Shown here: piece after piece, positions 1 to 6,173 of the stretch
Numbering within the stretch: the first letter of the stretch is position 1
How the letters are laid out: each line of letters begins with the position of its first letter
Assembly: GCA_902464485.1 (NCBI GenBank)
Contig: CABQJJ010000076.1
Span: 1 to 7,963, forward strand
DNA length: 7,963 nucleotides
Reading direction: 5' to 3'
From: an uncultured Collinsella sp.
GTDB taxonomy: Bacteria > Actinomycetota > Coriobacteriia > Coriobacteriales > Coriobacteriaceae
Notes under the pieces: generated by a model
The model's input: the letters and a program-made list of their open reading frames with translations, nothing else
Database searches by the model: none
Told to the model about the DNA's origin: nothing
Position numbers and translations under genes: made by a program

Positions 1-95
1 GCCAAAAAGTGGCCGCCCTCGTGCAAAAACACGAGGACGGAAAGCATCAGAAGGCCCCAAAAGACCGATGAGAGAACGCTCAAAACAGTATCCAT
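1..95 (-). CDS. rseP: RseP/RasP-type site-2 intramembrane zinc metalloprotease (M50), N-terminal fragment
   Basis: Only the first 31 codons are in the window; the gene continues past base 1. The fragment begins MDTVLSVLSSVFWGLLMLSV and runs into a hydrophobic first membrane helix that carries HEGGH at residues 25-29. This is the HExxH zinc and catalytic motif of M50 site-2 proteases, placed near the N-terminus in helix 1 as expected for RseP/RasP/Rip1. The family cuts membrane-embedded anti-sigma factors and signal-peptide remnants. Position directly after dxr is its usual place in many bacteria and supports the call. The ATG at 95 lies 24 nt after the dxr stop. An AAGGA sits about 15 nt upstream, which is a loose ribosome site. 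An in-frame TTG at 110 is possible, but it almost touches that AAGGA. The third and fourth motif residues are GG rather than the FG common in better-studied members. Confidence 0.9.
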   Translation of the reverse strand, partial: MDTVLSVLSSVFWGLLMLSVLVFLHEGGHFL

Positions 96-119
96 AAATC
101 GAAATAGCAATCCTTATGG

Positions 120-1307
120 TTAGGAACGGGTTGCGGCGAGCGCCAGCGTGGCCTTTTCGCGCGCCCAGGCATCGATGCCGCAAAGCTGCTCAAATGAGGT
201 AACCGTCTGCGTGTCATGCGCATCCATACAGGATTCCACAACGCGGTCAATATCGGTAAAGCTACAGCGGTCGTGTAAGAACGCGTCGACCGCGACCTCG
301 TTGGCCGCATTAAGCACGCACGGCATGGTACCGCCTGTCTTGCCGGCACGCTCTGCCAGCGCCAGGCAGCGGAACGTGTCCGTATCGGCGGCATCAAAAG
401 TGAGCTGCCCGAGCTTACAAAAATCGAGACGAGGCGCCGGAGTATCCCAACGCTCAGGATACGAGAAGGCAAACTGAATGGGAATGCGCATATCGGAGGC
501 GCCCAGGTGCGCCATCACGGAGCCGTCCGCATACTCGACCATCGAGTGGATCTTGGACTGGCGCTGCACGACCACGTTGATAAAGTCGAGGTCGCAACCG
601 AACAGGTGCATCGCCTCGATACGCTCCAGGCCCTTGTTCATGAGGGTAGCGGAGTCGATCGTGATCTTAGCGCCCATGGACCACGTGGGATGTGCCAGCG
701 CATCGGCGCGTGTCACGAGATCGAGCTCTTCGCGCGTACGGCCAAAGAACGGACCACCCGAGCAGGTGAGCCAAATGCAGTGGGCCTCACGCGGATTCTC
801 ACCCAGATAGCACTGGTAAATGGCCGAGTGTTCGGAGTCGACAGGAATAAGCTGACCGGGTTGTGCCAACGGCATCAGCAGGTCACCGCCGACGACGAGC
901 GACTCTTTATTGGCAAGGGCAAGGCGCTTATTCGAGGTCAAGGCTGCATGACTTGCCTCAAGACCAGCCGCACCCACAATGGCCACGAGCACACAGTCGA
1001 CATCATCGCGTCGCGCAAGCTCGCAAACGGCCCGAGCGCCAATACCAAGCTCGGTACCCTCCGGAAGCTCTTGCAGCACGGCGTCATCCCCGTGAGCATC
1101 ATCGGCCACGGCAACAGCCGGAACCGAAAACTCACGAGCAACCGCAACGAGCTCAGAAGTGCTGGAATAAACAGAAAGCGCCGTCACCTGTAGACGATCG
1201 GCGTGCTGCCGACAAACATCGAGCGCCTGCGAGCCAATAGAACCCGTACAGCCCAAAATTGCAACACGCAGACGGCCATCGGAACCGTACGTCGTCTGAA
1301 ATGCCAT
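120..1307 (-). CDS. dxr: 1-deoxy-D-xylulose 5-phosphate reductoisomerase
   Basis: Converts DXP to 2-C-methyl-D-erythritol 4-phosphate with NADPH and a divalent metal, the committed step of the MEP isoprenoid pathway, in the cytosol. The protein has 395 residues, normal for the family. The NADPH-binding loop GCTGSIG is at 19-25 and LANKESLVVGG at 131-141. The metal ligands of VDSEH are D157 and E159, with the third in MNKGLE at E228. SGGPF (183-187), HPTW (206-209) and the SKIHSMVEY segment are also present, so the active site looks complete. The ATG shares one base with the cdsA stop (TAATG), which suggests translational coupling. A GGGGG run 9 nt upstream, inside cdsA, is the only ribosome-site candidate. 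It stands between cdsA and rseP. Its product feeds the farnesyl diphosphate that UppS, two genes upstream, elongates. Confidence 0.98.
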   Translation of the reverse strand: MAFQTTYGSDGRLRVAILGCTGSIGSQALDVCRQHADRLQVTALSVYSSTSELVAVAREFSVPAVAVADDAHGDDAVLQELPEGTELGIGARAVCELARRDDVDCVLVAIVGAAGLEASHAALTSNKRLALANKESLVVGGDLLMPLAQPGQLIPVDSEHSAIYQCYLGENPREAHCIWLTCSGGPFFGRTREELDLVTRADALAHPTWSMGAKITIDSATLMNKGLERIEAMHLFGCDLDFINVVVQRQSKIHSMVEYADGSVMAHLGASDMRIPIQFAFSYPERWDTPAPRLDFCKLGQLTFDAADTDTFRCLALAERAGKTGGTMPCVLNAANEVAVDAFLHDRCSFTDIDRVVESCMDAHDTQTVTSFEQLCGIDAWAREKATLALAATRS

Positions 1308-2182
1308 TACAGCACGCCCCCGATCATCAGCAGCAGCTGAGCGGTAATGCAGCCAAAGATAAGCGAGTCGCTACGATCGAGCATGCCGCCGTGACCCGGA
1401 ATCAGGTTGCCGGAATCCTTGACACCCACGCCGCGCTTGATACGGGACTCGATAAGATCGCCGATAACGCCCAGGATGGACACGACAACGCCGCAGAGCA
1501 GTGCATAGGGCAGGCTCAGCCTGTAGAAGTGCGTAGCCCACAGGATAAGCCAAATGAGCACCGAGCCCAGAATGCCACCGACAAAGCCCTCCCAGCTCTT
1601 TTTGGGAGAGATCTTGGGGACCATCTTGTGCTTGCCGATACGACTGCCCACGATGTAGGCAAACGAATCGGAGAGCCACAGGGAAGCACAAACGCCAACG
1701 GACAGCAGCGCGCCGGGGAAGCCCGGCACAGCGTCGCGCAGCAGCACGATAGCCGACAGCATAAAACCGGTGTAGATGGGACCCATAAGCGTCACGGCTA
1801 CATCCGAGATACGGGTGCGCGGCGACCAGACATACCAAATGCCCACCGCAAGCATAAGAGCAAACAGCAGGGCGTTCAGCAGCAGCGAATCGCCTAGGGC
1901 CGATAGCGGAAAGAGCACAGCGGCAATAATGCCCAGGTGCTCGTTGGCCACCTTGCCATCGAGCCTCGTCATGCGGAAAAACTCGTAGCAGCACAGGCCG
2001 CTCATGACGGAGACAAAAATGGCAGTGGGGACAAGACCCAAAACCAAGCAGAGGATAAATACGACGGCGTAGACGATACCTGCGGCGGCACGGGTGATAA
2101 AACCTGCCAGCCACGAAGTTGCAGTCGCGCCGTTCTTGGCGGCAGGCGCCTTAGGAGCAGACGCCTTAGGACGATCGGACAC
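1307..2182 (-). CDS. cdsA: Phosphatidate cytidylyltransferase (CDP-diacylglycerol synthase)
   Basis: Integral membrane enzyme that makes CDP-diacylglycerol from phosphatidic acid and CTP, the branch-point precursor of phosphatidylglycerol, cardiolipin and related lipids. It has 291 residues. A hydrophilic Ala/Lys/Pro-rich tail (about 1-24) is followed by many hydrophobic segments from about residue 30 to the end. The signature regions are SDSFAYIVG (171-179), ISPKKSWEGFVGG (191-203) and the C-terminal block from GDLIESR (241) through KDSGN to PGHGGMLDRSDS (262-273), which includes the catalytic Asp residues. The start is GTG at 2182. It is preceded by a strong AGGAGG 7 nt upstream, which overlaps the uppS 3' end, and lies 2 nt after the uppS stop. 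The stop overlaps the dxr ATG by one base. Residues 1-24 are low complexity and likely cytosolic. Confidence 0.97.
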   Translation of the reverse strand: MSDRPKASAPKAPAAKNGATATSWLAGFITRAAAGIVYAVVFILCLVLGLVPTAIFVSVMSGLCCYEFFRMTRLDGKVANEHLGIIAAVLFPLSALGDSLLLNALLFALMLAVGIWYVWSPRTRISDVAVTLMGPIYTGFMLSAIVLLRDAVPGFPGALLSVGVCASLWLSDSFAYIVGSRIGKHKMVPKISPKKSWEGFVGGILGSVLIWLILWATHFYRLSLPYALLCGVVVSILGVIGDLIESRIKRGVGVKDSGNLIPGHGGMLDRSDSLIFGCITAQLLLMIGGVL

Positions 2183-2184
2183 GA

Positions 2185-2979
2185 TTAAGCCTCCTCGGTC
2201 TTGCTCAGTCCACCAAACCTACGGTCGCGACCCTGGTATGCCAAAATGGCGTCGACAAGACCCCAACGATCAAAGTCGGGCCAATAGGTATCGGTGACAT
2301 AAAACTCTGAATAGGCAACCTGCCACAGCAGATAGTTCGAAAGGCGCAGCTCGCCCGAGGTACGAATAACGAGCTCGGGATCGGGAAGACCGGCGGTGTA
2401 CAGGTGCGACGCCACCATATCGTCATCAATTGCGGCGGGGTCAATCTTACCGGCAGCCGCATCGAAGGCGAGCTGACGGGCAGCGCGAGTGATCTCGGCA
2501 CGGGCGCCATAGTTAACCGCGAGCGCCAAGGTCATACCGGTATGATCGGCGCACTCGGCAAGACCGCGCTCAAAGACATCACGGGTCTTCTTGGGCAATG
2601 CGGAAATATCACCCAAAAACACAACACGAACGTTTTCGCGCTTAAGCAGCGGCAGTTCATCAATAAATGTCTTGGCAAACAGATGCATCAGGACGTTAAC
2701 TTCATGCTGCGGGCGATTCCAGTTTTCGGTAGAAAACGCATAGGCCGAAAGGACGTCGACGCCCAGGCGCACACATGCGGTAATAATCTCGCGCAAGGAG
2801 ACGATACCGGCCTTGTGACCCTCGGTACGGGCGAGACCGCGCGCCGTTGCCCAACGGCCGTTGCCGTCCATGATGCACGAAATATGATGCGGAATCTTAT
2901 TGAGGTCAAGGTCGGAAAAACCGACGCCCGCAGGGGCGTCGGCAAAGTACTCGACCAGTTTGTTCTCGTCGTATTGCAC
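2185..2979 (-). CDS. uppS: Isoprenyl transferase, probably undecaprenyl diphosphate synthase (cis-prenyltransferase)
   Basis: Adds isopentenyl diphosphate units in cis to farnesyl diphosphate to give the C55 carrier lipid for peptidoglycan and other wall polymers. The protein has 264 residues, slightly long because of about 30 residues before the core. IMDGNGRWA (36-44) holds the catalytic Asp38. FSTENWNRP (82-90) and the C-terminal RTSGELRLSN (206-215) followed by LLWQVAYSEFY match the substrate and metal-binding signature of the family. The start is GTG at 2979, one base after the frr stop, with GGAG 7 nt upstream. No other start reaches the conserved HHISCIMDGNG block. Exact chain length cannot be read from sequence, so a shorter-chain cis-prenyltransferase is possible. 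The neighbours pyrH, frr, cdsA and dxr fit the housekeeping UppS. Confidence 0.96.
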   Translation of the reverse strand: MQYDENKLVEYFADAPAGVGFSDLDLNKIPHHISCIMDGNGRWATARGLARTEGHKAGIVSLREIITACVRLGVDVLSAYAFSTENWNRPQHEVNVLMHLFAKTFIDELPLLKRENVRVVFLGDISALPKKTRDVFERGLAECADHTGMTLALAVNYGARAEITRAARQLAFDAAAGKIDPAAIDDDMVASHLYTAGLPDPELVIRTSGELRLSNYLLWQVAYSEFYVTDTYWPDFDRWGLVDAILAYQGRDRRFGGLSKTEEA

Positions 2980-2980
2980 C

Positions 2981-3517
2981 TTAGATCTCCATGACCTCGG
3001 CTTCTTTTTCCTTCAGAAGCTCCTCGACCTTGACAACATACTCGTCGGTATGCTTCTGGACCTTGGCCTGCTCGCGACGGACATCGTCCTCGGTCAGCTC
3101 CTCATCACGCTCGAGCTTATTGTTAAAGTCGCGACGGATGTTACGAATGGAAACCTTAGCCTGCTCGGCGTACTCACGGCACTCCTTGACGAGCTCGCGA
3201 CGACGCTCCTCGGTGGGAGCCGGGAACGGCAGACGCACGACGGTACCGTCGGAATTGGGAGTAATGCCCAGATCGGAAGCGCTGATGGCCTTCACAATGG
3301 CGTTGACGAGCGCCTTGTCCCAGGGCTCGATGAGCAGCATGTGGGCCTCGGGAGTCTTAACGGCGGCAACTTGGGTGACCGGCGTGGGAACACCGTAGTA
3401 ATCGACCGTGATATCGGACAAAATGTTGGCGTTGGCGCGGCCGGTGCGGACCTTGGAGAAGTTGTGCTTGAGGGACTCGAGCGACTTGTCCATGTGGGCG
3501 GTGATGTTCTCTGCCAT
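2981..3517 (-). CDS. frr: Ribosome recycling factor
   Basis: Splits the post-termination ribosome together with EF-G so that subunits can be reused. The 178-residue length is close to the usual 185. The N-terminal helix carries the KVRTGRANANIL block (22-33; RTGRA at 24-28), followed by the small beta domain with VDYYGVPTPV. The central GTVVRLPFPAPTEERRRELV (91-110) and the highly charged C-terminal helices ending in KEAEVMEI complete the L-shaped, tRNA-like fold of the family. The ATG at 3517 lies 2 nt after the pyrH stop. It is preceded by AGGAGG with 7-nt spacing, so this is a well-defined start. The pyrH-frr pair is conserved across most bacteria. Confidence 0.98.
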   Translation of the reverse strand: MAENITAHMDKSLESLKHNFSKVRTGRANANILSDITVDYYGVPTPVTQVAAVKTPEAHMLLIEPWDKALVNAIVKAISASDLGITPNSDGTVVRLPFPAPTEERRRELVKECREYAEQAKVSIRNIRRDFNNKLERDEELTEDDVRREQAKVQKHTDEYVVKVEELLKEKEAEVMEI

Positions 3518-3519
3518 GA

Positions 3520-4242
3520 TTAATCCTCCTGATACACGAGCGTACCGACGGGCTCACCCGAAAGCGCGCACTTGACAGTGTCCTCGCCATCAATGTTGAG
3601 GACCAAAATAGGCATACGGTTGTCCTGGCACAGGGCCGTAGCCGTGGAATCCATAACCTGCAGGCCGCGAACGAGCACCTCATGATAGGTAATCTTGTCA
3701 AAACGGACAGCGTCGGCGCACTTGACGGGATCCTTATCGTAAATGCCGTCGACCTTGGTGGCCTTAATCAGAATCTCGGCACCGATCTCACAGGCGCGAA
3801 GAGCCGCGGCGGTGTCGGTCGTAAAGTACGGATTGCCCGAACCGGCGGCAAAAATGACAACGTTGCCCTTGGAAAGGTGGTTGATGGCGCGACGACGAAT
3901 ATAGGGCTCGCAAATCTCGTTCATCTGAATGGCACTCATCACGCGGCAGGGGACATCGTTGTGCTCGAAGGCATCCTGAAGCGCAAGCGCATTCATGACT
4001 GTTGCAAGCATGCCCATGTAATCGGCCTGAGCACGCTCCATGCCACCGGCAGCGCCGGCCATGCCGCGGAAAATATTGCCGCCGCCGACAACGACGCCGA
4101 CCTCATGGCCAACGGCGAGCAACTCCTTGACCTGCTTGGCAAGGTGGTCGGTAACCTTGGGGTCGATGCCATAGTGGCCGTCGCCCATCAGTGCTTCGCC
4201 GGAAAGCTTAAGAAGCACGCGTTTATATCGGATGTCGGACAA
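3520..4242 (-). CDS. pyrH: UMP kinase (uridylate kinase), TTG start
   Basis: Phosphorylates UMP to UDP with ATP in pyrimidine nucleotide synthesis; it belongs to the amino-acid-kinase fold and is usually hexameric and regulated by GTP and UTP. It has 240 residues, the family norm. Visible blocks are KLSGEAL (12-18) and VVGGGNIFRG (51-60), both glycine-rich binding loops, then ADYMGMLATVMNALALQ (73-89), GSGNPYFTTDTAAALRA (134-150) and KATKVDGIYDKDP (160-172). The start is TTG at 4242. It has AGGAGG 6 nt upstream, and the protein immediately enters the conserved KRVLLKLSGEA sequence, while the next Met (residue 19) would remove it. This is the first gene of the downstream operon. The rare start codon behind a strong ribosome site may limit expression of the first cistron. 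Confidence 0.98.
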   Translation of the reverse strand: MSDIRYKRVLLKLSGEALMGDGHYGIDPKVTDHLAKQVKELLAVGHEVGVVVGGGNIFRGMAGAAGGMERAQADYMGMLATVMNALALQDAFEHNDVPCRVMSAIQMNEICEPYIRRRAINHLSKGNVVIFAAGSGNPYFTTDTAAALRACEIGAEILIKATKVDGIYDKDPVKCADAVRFDKITYHEVLVRGLQVMDSTATALCQDNRMPILVLNIDGEDTVKCALSGEPVGTLVYQED

Positions 4243-4248
4243 AGCGAT

Positions 4249-4254
4249 CCTCCT
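4249..4254 (-). promoter_or_regulatory. Ribosome binding site AGGAGG that decides the pyrH TTG start
   Basis: The minus strand reads AGGAGG, then ATCGCT, then TTG. The perfect Shine-Dalgarno with 6-nt spacing picks the TTG at 4242 as the pyrH start where no ATG or GTG is available before the conserved kinase N-terminus. It lies in the tsf-pyrH intergenic region, not in a coding sequence. Confidence 0.85.
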
Positions 4255-4271
4255 TTAATTAGACTCTCAAT

Positions 4272-4280
4272 ATGATATCA
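4272..4280 (-). promoter_or_regulatory. Candidate extended -10 promoter for the pyrH-frr-uppS-cdsA-dxr-rseP operon
   Basis: On the minus strand the intergenic region after the tsf terminator contains TGATATCAT, which is TGn joined to TATCAT, one mismatch from TATAAT. The same TGnTATCAT form occurs in the rpsB promoter. No convincing -35 hexamer is found 16-18 bases upstream, which extended -10 promoters can tolerate. Transcription would start near 4265 and leave a leader of only about 20 nt ending in the pyrH ribosome site. A promoter is expected here because a strong terminator separates tsf from pyrH, but this exact position is inferred. Confidence 0.4.
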
Positions 4281-4301
4281 AAGGGTCTGCTCAGAGCCAT
4301 G

Positions 4302-4336
4302 AAAAAGCAGGCTGTGAGTAAAACCCACAGCCTGCT
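4302..4336 (-). terminator. Rho-independent terminator of the rpsB-tsf unit
   Basis: The minus strand reads AGCAGGCTGTG, a short loop, CACAGCCTGCT, then TTTT. The 11-bp perfect stem extends inward by one G-U and one G-C pair around a 5-nt TTTTA loop, with a U run directly behind. It begins 23 nt after the tsf stop. It would end transcripts from rpsB-tsf before pyrH, though partial read-through is possible because the U run is short. In the plus-strand direction the stem has no T tail, so it is one-directional. Confidence 0.92.
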
Positions 4337-4359
4337 CATTACCAGCTACAAGAGCTTAT

Positions 4360-5229
4360 TTACTCGCCACGGACCAGACGGTCGAAGGCAACGACGGTAA
4401 TGGTATCGCCGAGCTCCTTGGAGACCTGCTCAGCGTACTTCTTGATGGTGAGGGAGCTGTCCTTGATGAACTCCTGCTCGGTGAGCACGGACTGCTTGTA
4501 GAACTTCTCCAGACGGCCAACAGCCATCTTCTCCTGGATGGCCTCGGGCTTGCCGGACTCGGCAGCCTGAGCCATGTAGATCTGCTTCTCGTGCTCGACG
4601 ATCTCGGCCGGAACCTGATCGCGGGTAGCGCAGATCGGGGCAACGGCGGCAACCTGAAGGGCAACGTCGTGAGCAAAGGTCTTGAAGGACTCAGCCTGAG
4701 CGGTCTCAGCCTTCTCAAAAGCGAACTCAACGAGAACGCCGATCTTACCACCCATGTGGATGTAAGAAGCGAGAGCGCCATTCTCGGCCTTGCGGGCGGC
4801 GAAGCGGGAGATCTTCATGTTCTCGCCCATGATGTGAATCATCTCGGTGAGCTCGGAGGAAACGGTCTCCTCGCCCATCGGCTTCTCGAGCAGAGCGTCA
4901 ACATCAGCCGGCTCGGTGGTGGCGACAACCTCGGCGACCTTGGAAGCAAAGCCGGTGAACTTGGCGTTGGAGCCAACGAAGTCGGTCTCGCAGGAGAGCT
5001 CGAGCAGAGCGCCGGTCTTGCCATCCTCGGAGACGAACGCGGCGACAGCGCCCTCGTTGGTCTCGCGGCCAGCCTTCTTGGCAGCCTTGGCGAGGCCGTT
5101 CTTGCGCAGAACGTCAACAGCGGCGTCCATGTCGCCGTCAGCCTCGACGAGAGCCTTCTTGCACTCCATCATCGGGGAGTCGGTCATCTCGCGGAGCTGC
5201 TTGACCATAGCGGCGGTAATCTGGGCCAT
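4360..5229 (-). CDS. tsf: Elongation factor Ts
   Basis: Guanine-nucleotide exchange factor that releases GDP from EF-Tu. It has 289 residues, the full two-core-subdomain form. The N-terminal UBA-like helical module (1 to about 52) contains MTDSPMMECKKALVEA. The exchange motif CETDFV (80-85) supplies the TDF residues that disrupt the EF-Tu Mg site. The second subdomain shows SYIHMGGKIGVLVEF, and the C-terminal part carries KFYKQSVLTEQEFIKD. I place the start at the ATG of MAQITAAMVK (5229), because AAGGA lies 6 nt upstream. The in-frame ATG at 5244 would place that ribosome site inside the gene and add five residues not seen in the family. It follows rpsB after 45 nt with no terminator, so the two form one transcript. 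Confidence 0.98.
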   Translation of the reverse strand: MAQITAAMVKQLREMTDSPMMECKKALVEADGDMDAAVDVLRKNGLAKAAKKAGRETNEGAVAAFVSEDGKTGALLELSCETDFVGSNAKFTGFASKVAEVVATTEPADVDALLEKPMGEETVSSELTEMIHIMGENMKISRFAARKAENGALASYIHMGGKIGVLVEFAFEKAETAQAESFKTFAHDVALQVAAVAPICATRDQVPAEIVEHEKQIYMAQAAESGKPEAIQEKMAVGRLEKFYKQSVLTEQEFIKDSSLTIKKYAEQVSKELGDTITVVAFDRLVRGE

Positions 5230-5274
5230 TGTGGTTCCTTTCAAAGAGATGAAAAAGACTTAAATAGGACTGAT

Positions 5275-6003
5275 TTACTCGGCCTTGGGCTCAGCGGCCA
5301 TCTCGGCCTCGGAAACCTGCTCCTTGCCAGAGCCGGCGAGGCAGGCGTCAGCCATGAGCTCGCACATAAGGGTGACAGCGGAGATGGCGTCATCGTTGCA
5401 GGGGATGCCGTACTCGACCTCGTCGGGATCGGAGTTGGTATCGATCAGAGCGACGACGGGGATGTTCAGGCGCTGGGCCTCCTTGATGGCGTTCTCCTCG
5501 CGCTTGGTGTCGATGACGAACAGAGCCTGGGGAAGACCCTTCATGTCGCGGGCGCCACCGAGGTTGGTCTGGAGCTTAGCGAGCTCCTTGCCGAGCACTG
5601 CCTGCTCCTTCTTGGGCAGCACTGCCATGCGGCCGTCCTCGACCATGGCCTCGAGCTCCTCCATGCGGTTGATGCGGGAGCGGATGGTGACGAAGTTGGT
5701 CAGCATACCGCCGAGCCAACGCTGGTTGATGTAAGGCATGTTGGCGCGCTCAGCGGCGTTCTTGACGGCCTCCTGAGCCTGCTTCTTGGTGCCGACGAAC
5801 AGCACGTTGCCGCCCTTGGCAACGTTCTTGACGAAGGTGTAGGCCTGGTCGGCGTCAAGGATGGTCTGCTTGAGGTCGAGAATGTAGATGCCGTTGCGCT
5901 CACCGAAGATGAACGGCTTCATCTTGGGGTTCCAGCGACGAGTCTGGTGACCGAAGTGGCAGCCGGCCTCGAGCAGGGTGCGGATATTAATCTTGGTAGC
6001 CAT
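5275..6003 (-). CDS. rpsB: 30S ribosomal protein S2
   Basis: Small-subunit protein that binds late near the head-platform junction and the S1 site. The protein has 242 residues. Family blocks in order are LLEAGCHFGHQTRRWNPKM (10-28), VLFVGTKKQA (67-76), YINQRWLGGMLTNF (91-104), a charged coiled-coil-like insertion (about 105-145), PQALFVIDTKREENAIKEA (158-176) and IPVVALIDTNSDPD (181-194). A short acidic tail, SEAEMAAEPKAE, ends the protein. The ATG at 6003 has AGGAGG 6 nt upstream. The residue after the proline in the usually invariant PGNDDA motif is Cys (PCNDDA). It is the first gene of the rpsB-tsf operon, and its leader (6004-6138) may bind S2 for autoregulation, as is known for the enterobacterial operon. 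Confidence 0.99.
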   Translation of the reverse strand: MATKINIRTLLEAGCHFGHQTRRWNPKMKPFIFGERNGIYILDLKQTILDADQAYTFVKNVAKGGNVLFVGTKKQAQEAVKNAAERANMPYINQRWLGGMLTNFVTIRSRINRMEELEAMVEDGRMAVLPKKEQAVLGKELAKLQTNLGGARDMKGLPQALFVIDTKREENAIKEAQRLNIPVVALIDTNSDPDEVEYGIPCNDDAISAVTLMCELMADACLAGSGKEQVSEAEMAAEPKAE

Positions 6004-6004
6004 G

Positions 6005-6040
6005 TTAAACCTCCTGTGGTTTGCCTCCGCGCGGGGTCAT
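6005..6040 (-). other. Possible 11-codon leader ORF ending one base before the rpsB start
   Basis: Within the rpsB leader an ATG at 6040 is preceded immediately by GGAGG and opens MTPRGGKPQEV, whose TAA stop is followed by a single C and then the rpsB ATG. The rpsB ribosome site is translated as its last codons. If used, it would couple S2 initiation to leader translation. The spacing between GGAGG and ATG is zero, which is poor for initiation, and the peptide has no recognisable features. It may be chance. Confidence 0.15.
6010..6015 (-). promoter_or_regulatory. Strong ribosome binding site of rpsB
   Basis: The minus strand reads AGGAGG, TTTAAC, ATG: a perfect Shine-Dalgarno with 6-nt spacing. 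The AAACCA lying just upstream (6017-6022) can pair with TGGTTT at 6047-6052, so a helix could sit directly against this site. Confidence 0.9.
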
Positions 6041-6144
6041 CCTCCAAAACCAACCCGGACATGTGCTACCAAAGCCCGGGCACCACGGTATGAAGTAGCC
6101 GCGCGTGCGTGATAAAAACCTGTTGCCGTGAAGCAACCCGATGA

Positions 6145-6173
6145 ATGATAGCAGAATTGCCTCTTCCTGCCAA
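6145..6173 (-). promoter_or_regulatory. rpsB: Sigma-70-type promoter of rpsB-tsf
   Basis: The minus strand has TTGGCA (6173-6168; consensus TTGACA) and TATCAT (6150-6145; consensus TATAAT), with exactly 17 bases between them. TG at 6153-6152 also makes an extended -10 (TGCTATCAT). Each hexamer has one mismatch. Transcription should begin near 6138. This is the best promoter in the window and suits a highly expressed ribosomal operon. It lies between the xer stop and the leader, so rpsB need not depend on read-through from trmFO-xer. Confidence 0.85.

Larger units (their letters stand above)
6004..6138 (-). ncRNA. Structured 5' leader of rpsB-tsf mRNA, candidate S2 autoregulatory element
   Basis: The leader of about 135 nt, measured from the inferred start of transcription, is long for a simple ribosome site. 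Pairings read on the minus strand are: (i) a 5' hairpin GTTGC (6137-6133) with GCAAC (6126-6122); (ii) CGCGCGG (6105-6099) with CCGCGCG (6034-6028), seven G-C pairs closing the middle; (iii) CCCGGGC (6080-6074) with GTCCGGG (6060-6054), including one G-U; (iv) GCTAC (6099-6095) with GTAGC (6069-6065) in the loop of (iii), which would make an H-type pseudoknot and competes with (ii) only at base 6099. S2-mediated repression through the rpsB leader is established in enterobacteria. Whether this leader does the same is inference, because I do not recognise a described family. Confidence 0.5.

Noticed and set aside
507..1193. Plus-strand open frame of 228 codons inside dxr, and similar ones inside uppS, pyrH and xerC
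   Set aside because: They lie fully within well-supported genes, show no family motifs and lack credible ribosome sites; they are mirror effects of codon bias.
5230..5244. Earlier ATG for EF-Ts at 5244
   Set aside because: The AAGGA ribosome site for the ATG at 5229 would fall inside the gene, and the extra MKGTT is not part of the family N-terminus.
4591..6093. A 500-codon open frame on the plus strand, antisense to tsf and rpsB
   Set aside because: Its protein is Gly/Leu/Asp/Val/His-rich with no recognisable domain, and it runs opposite two certain genes. Strong codon bias in highly expressed GC-rich genes removes stops from the opposite strand.
6111..6137. Leader hairpin GTTGC-TTCACG-GCAAC with a nearby TTTTT, considered as an attenuator
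   Set aside because: The stem is five to six pairs and the U run starts several bases after it; a terminator here, right after the promoter, is not supported, so it is described only as a leader hairpin.
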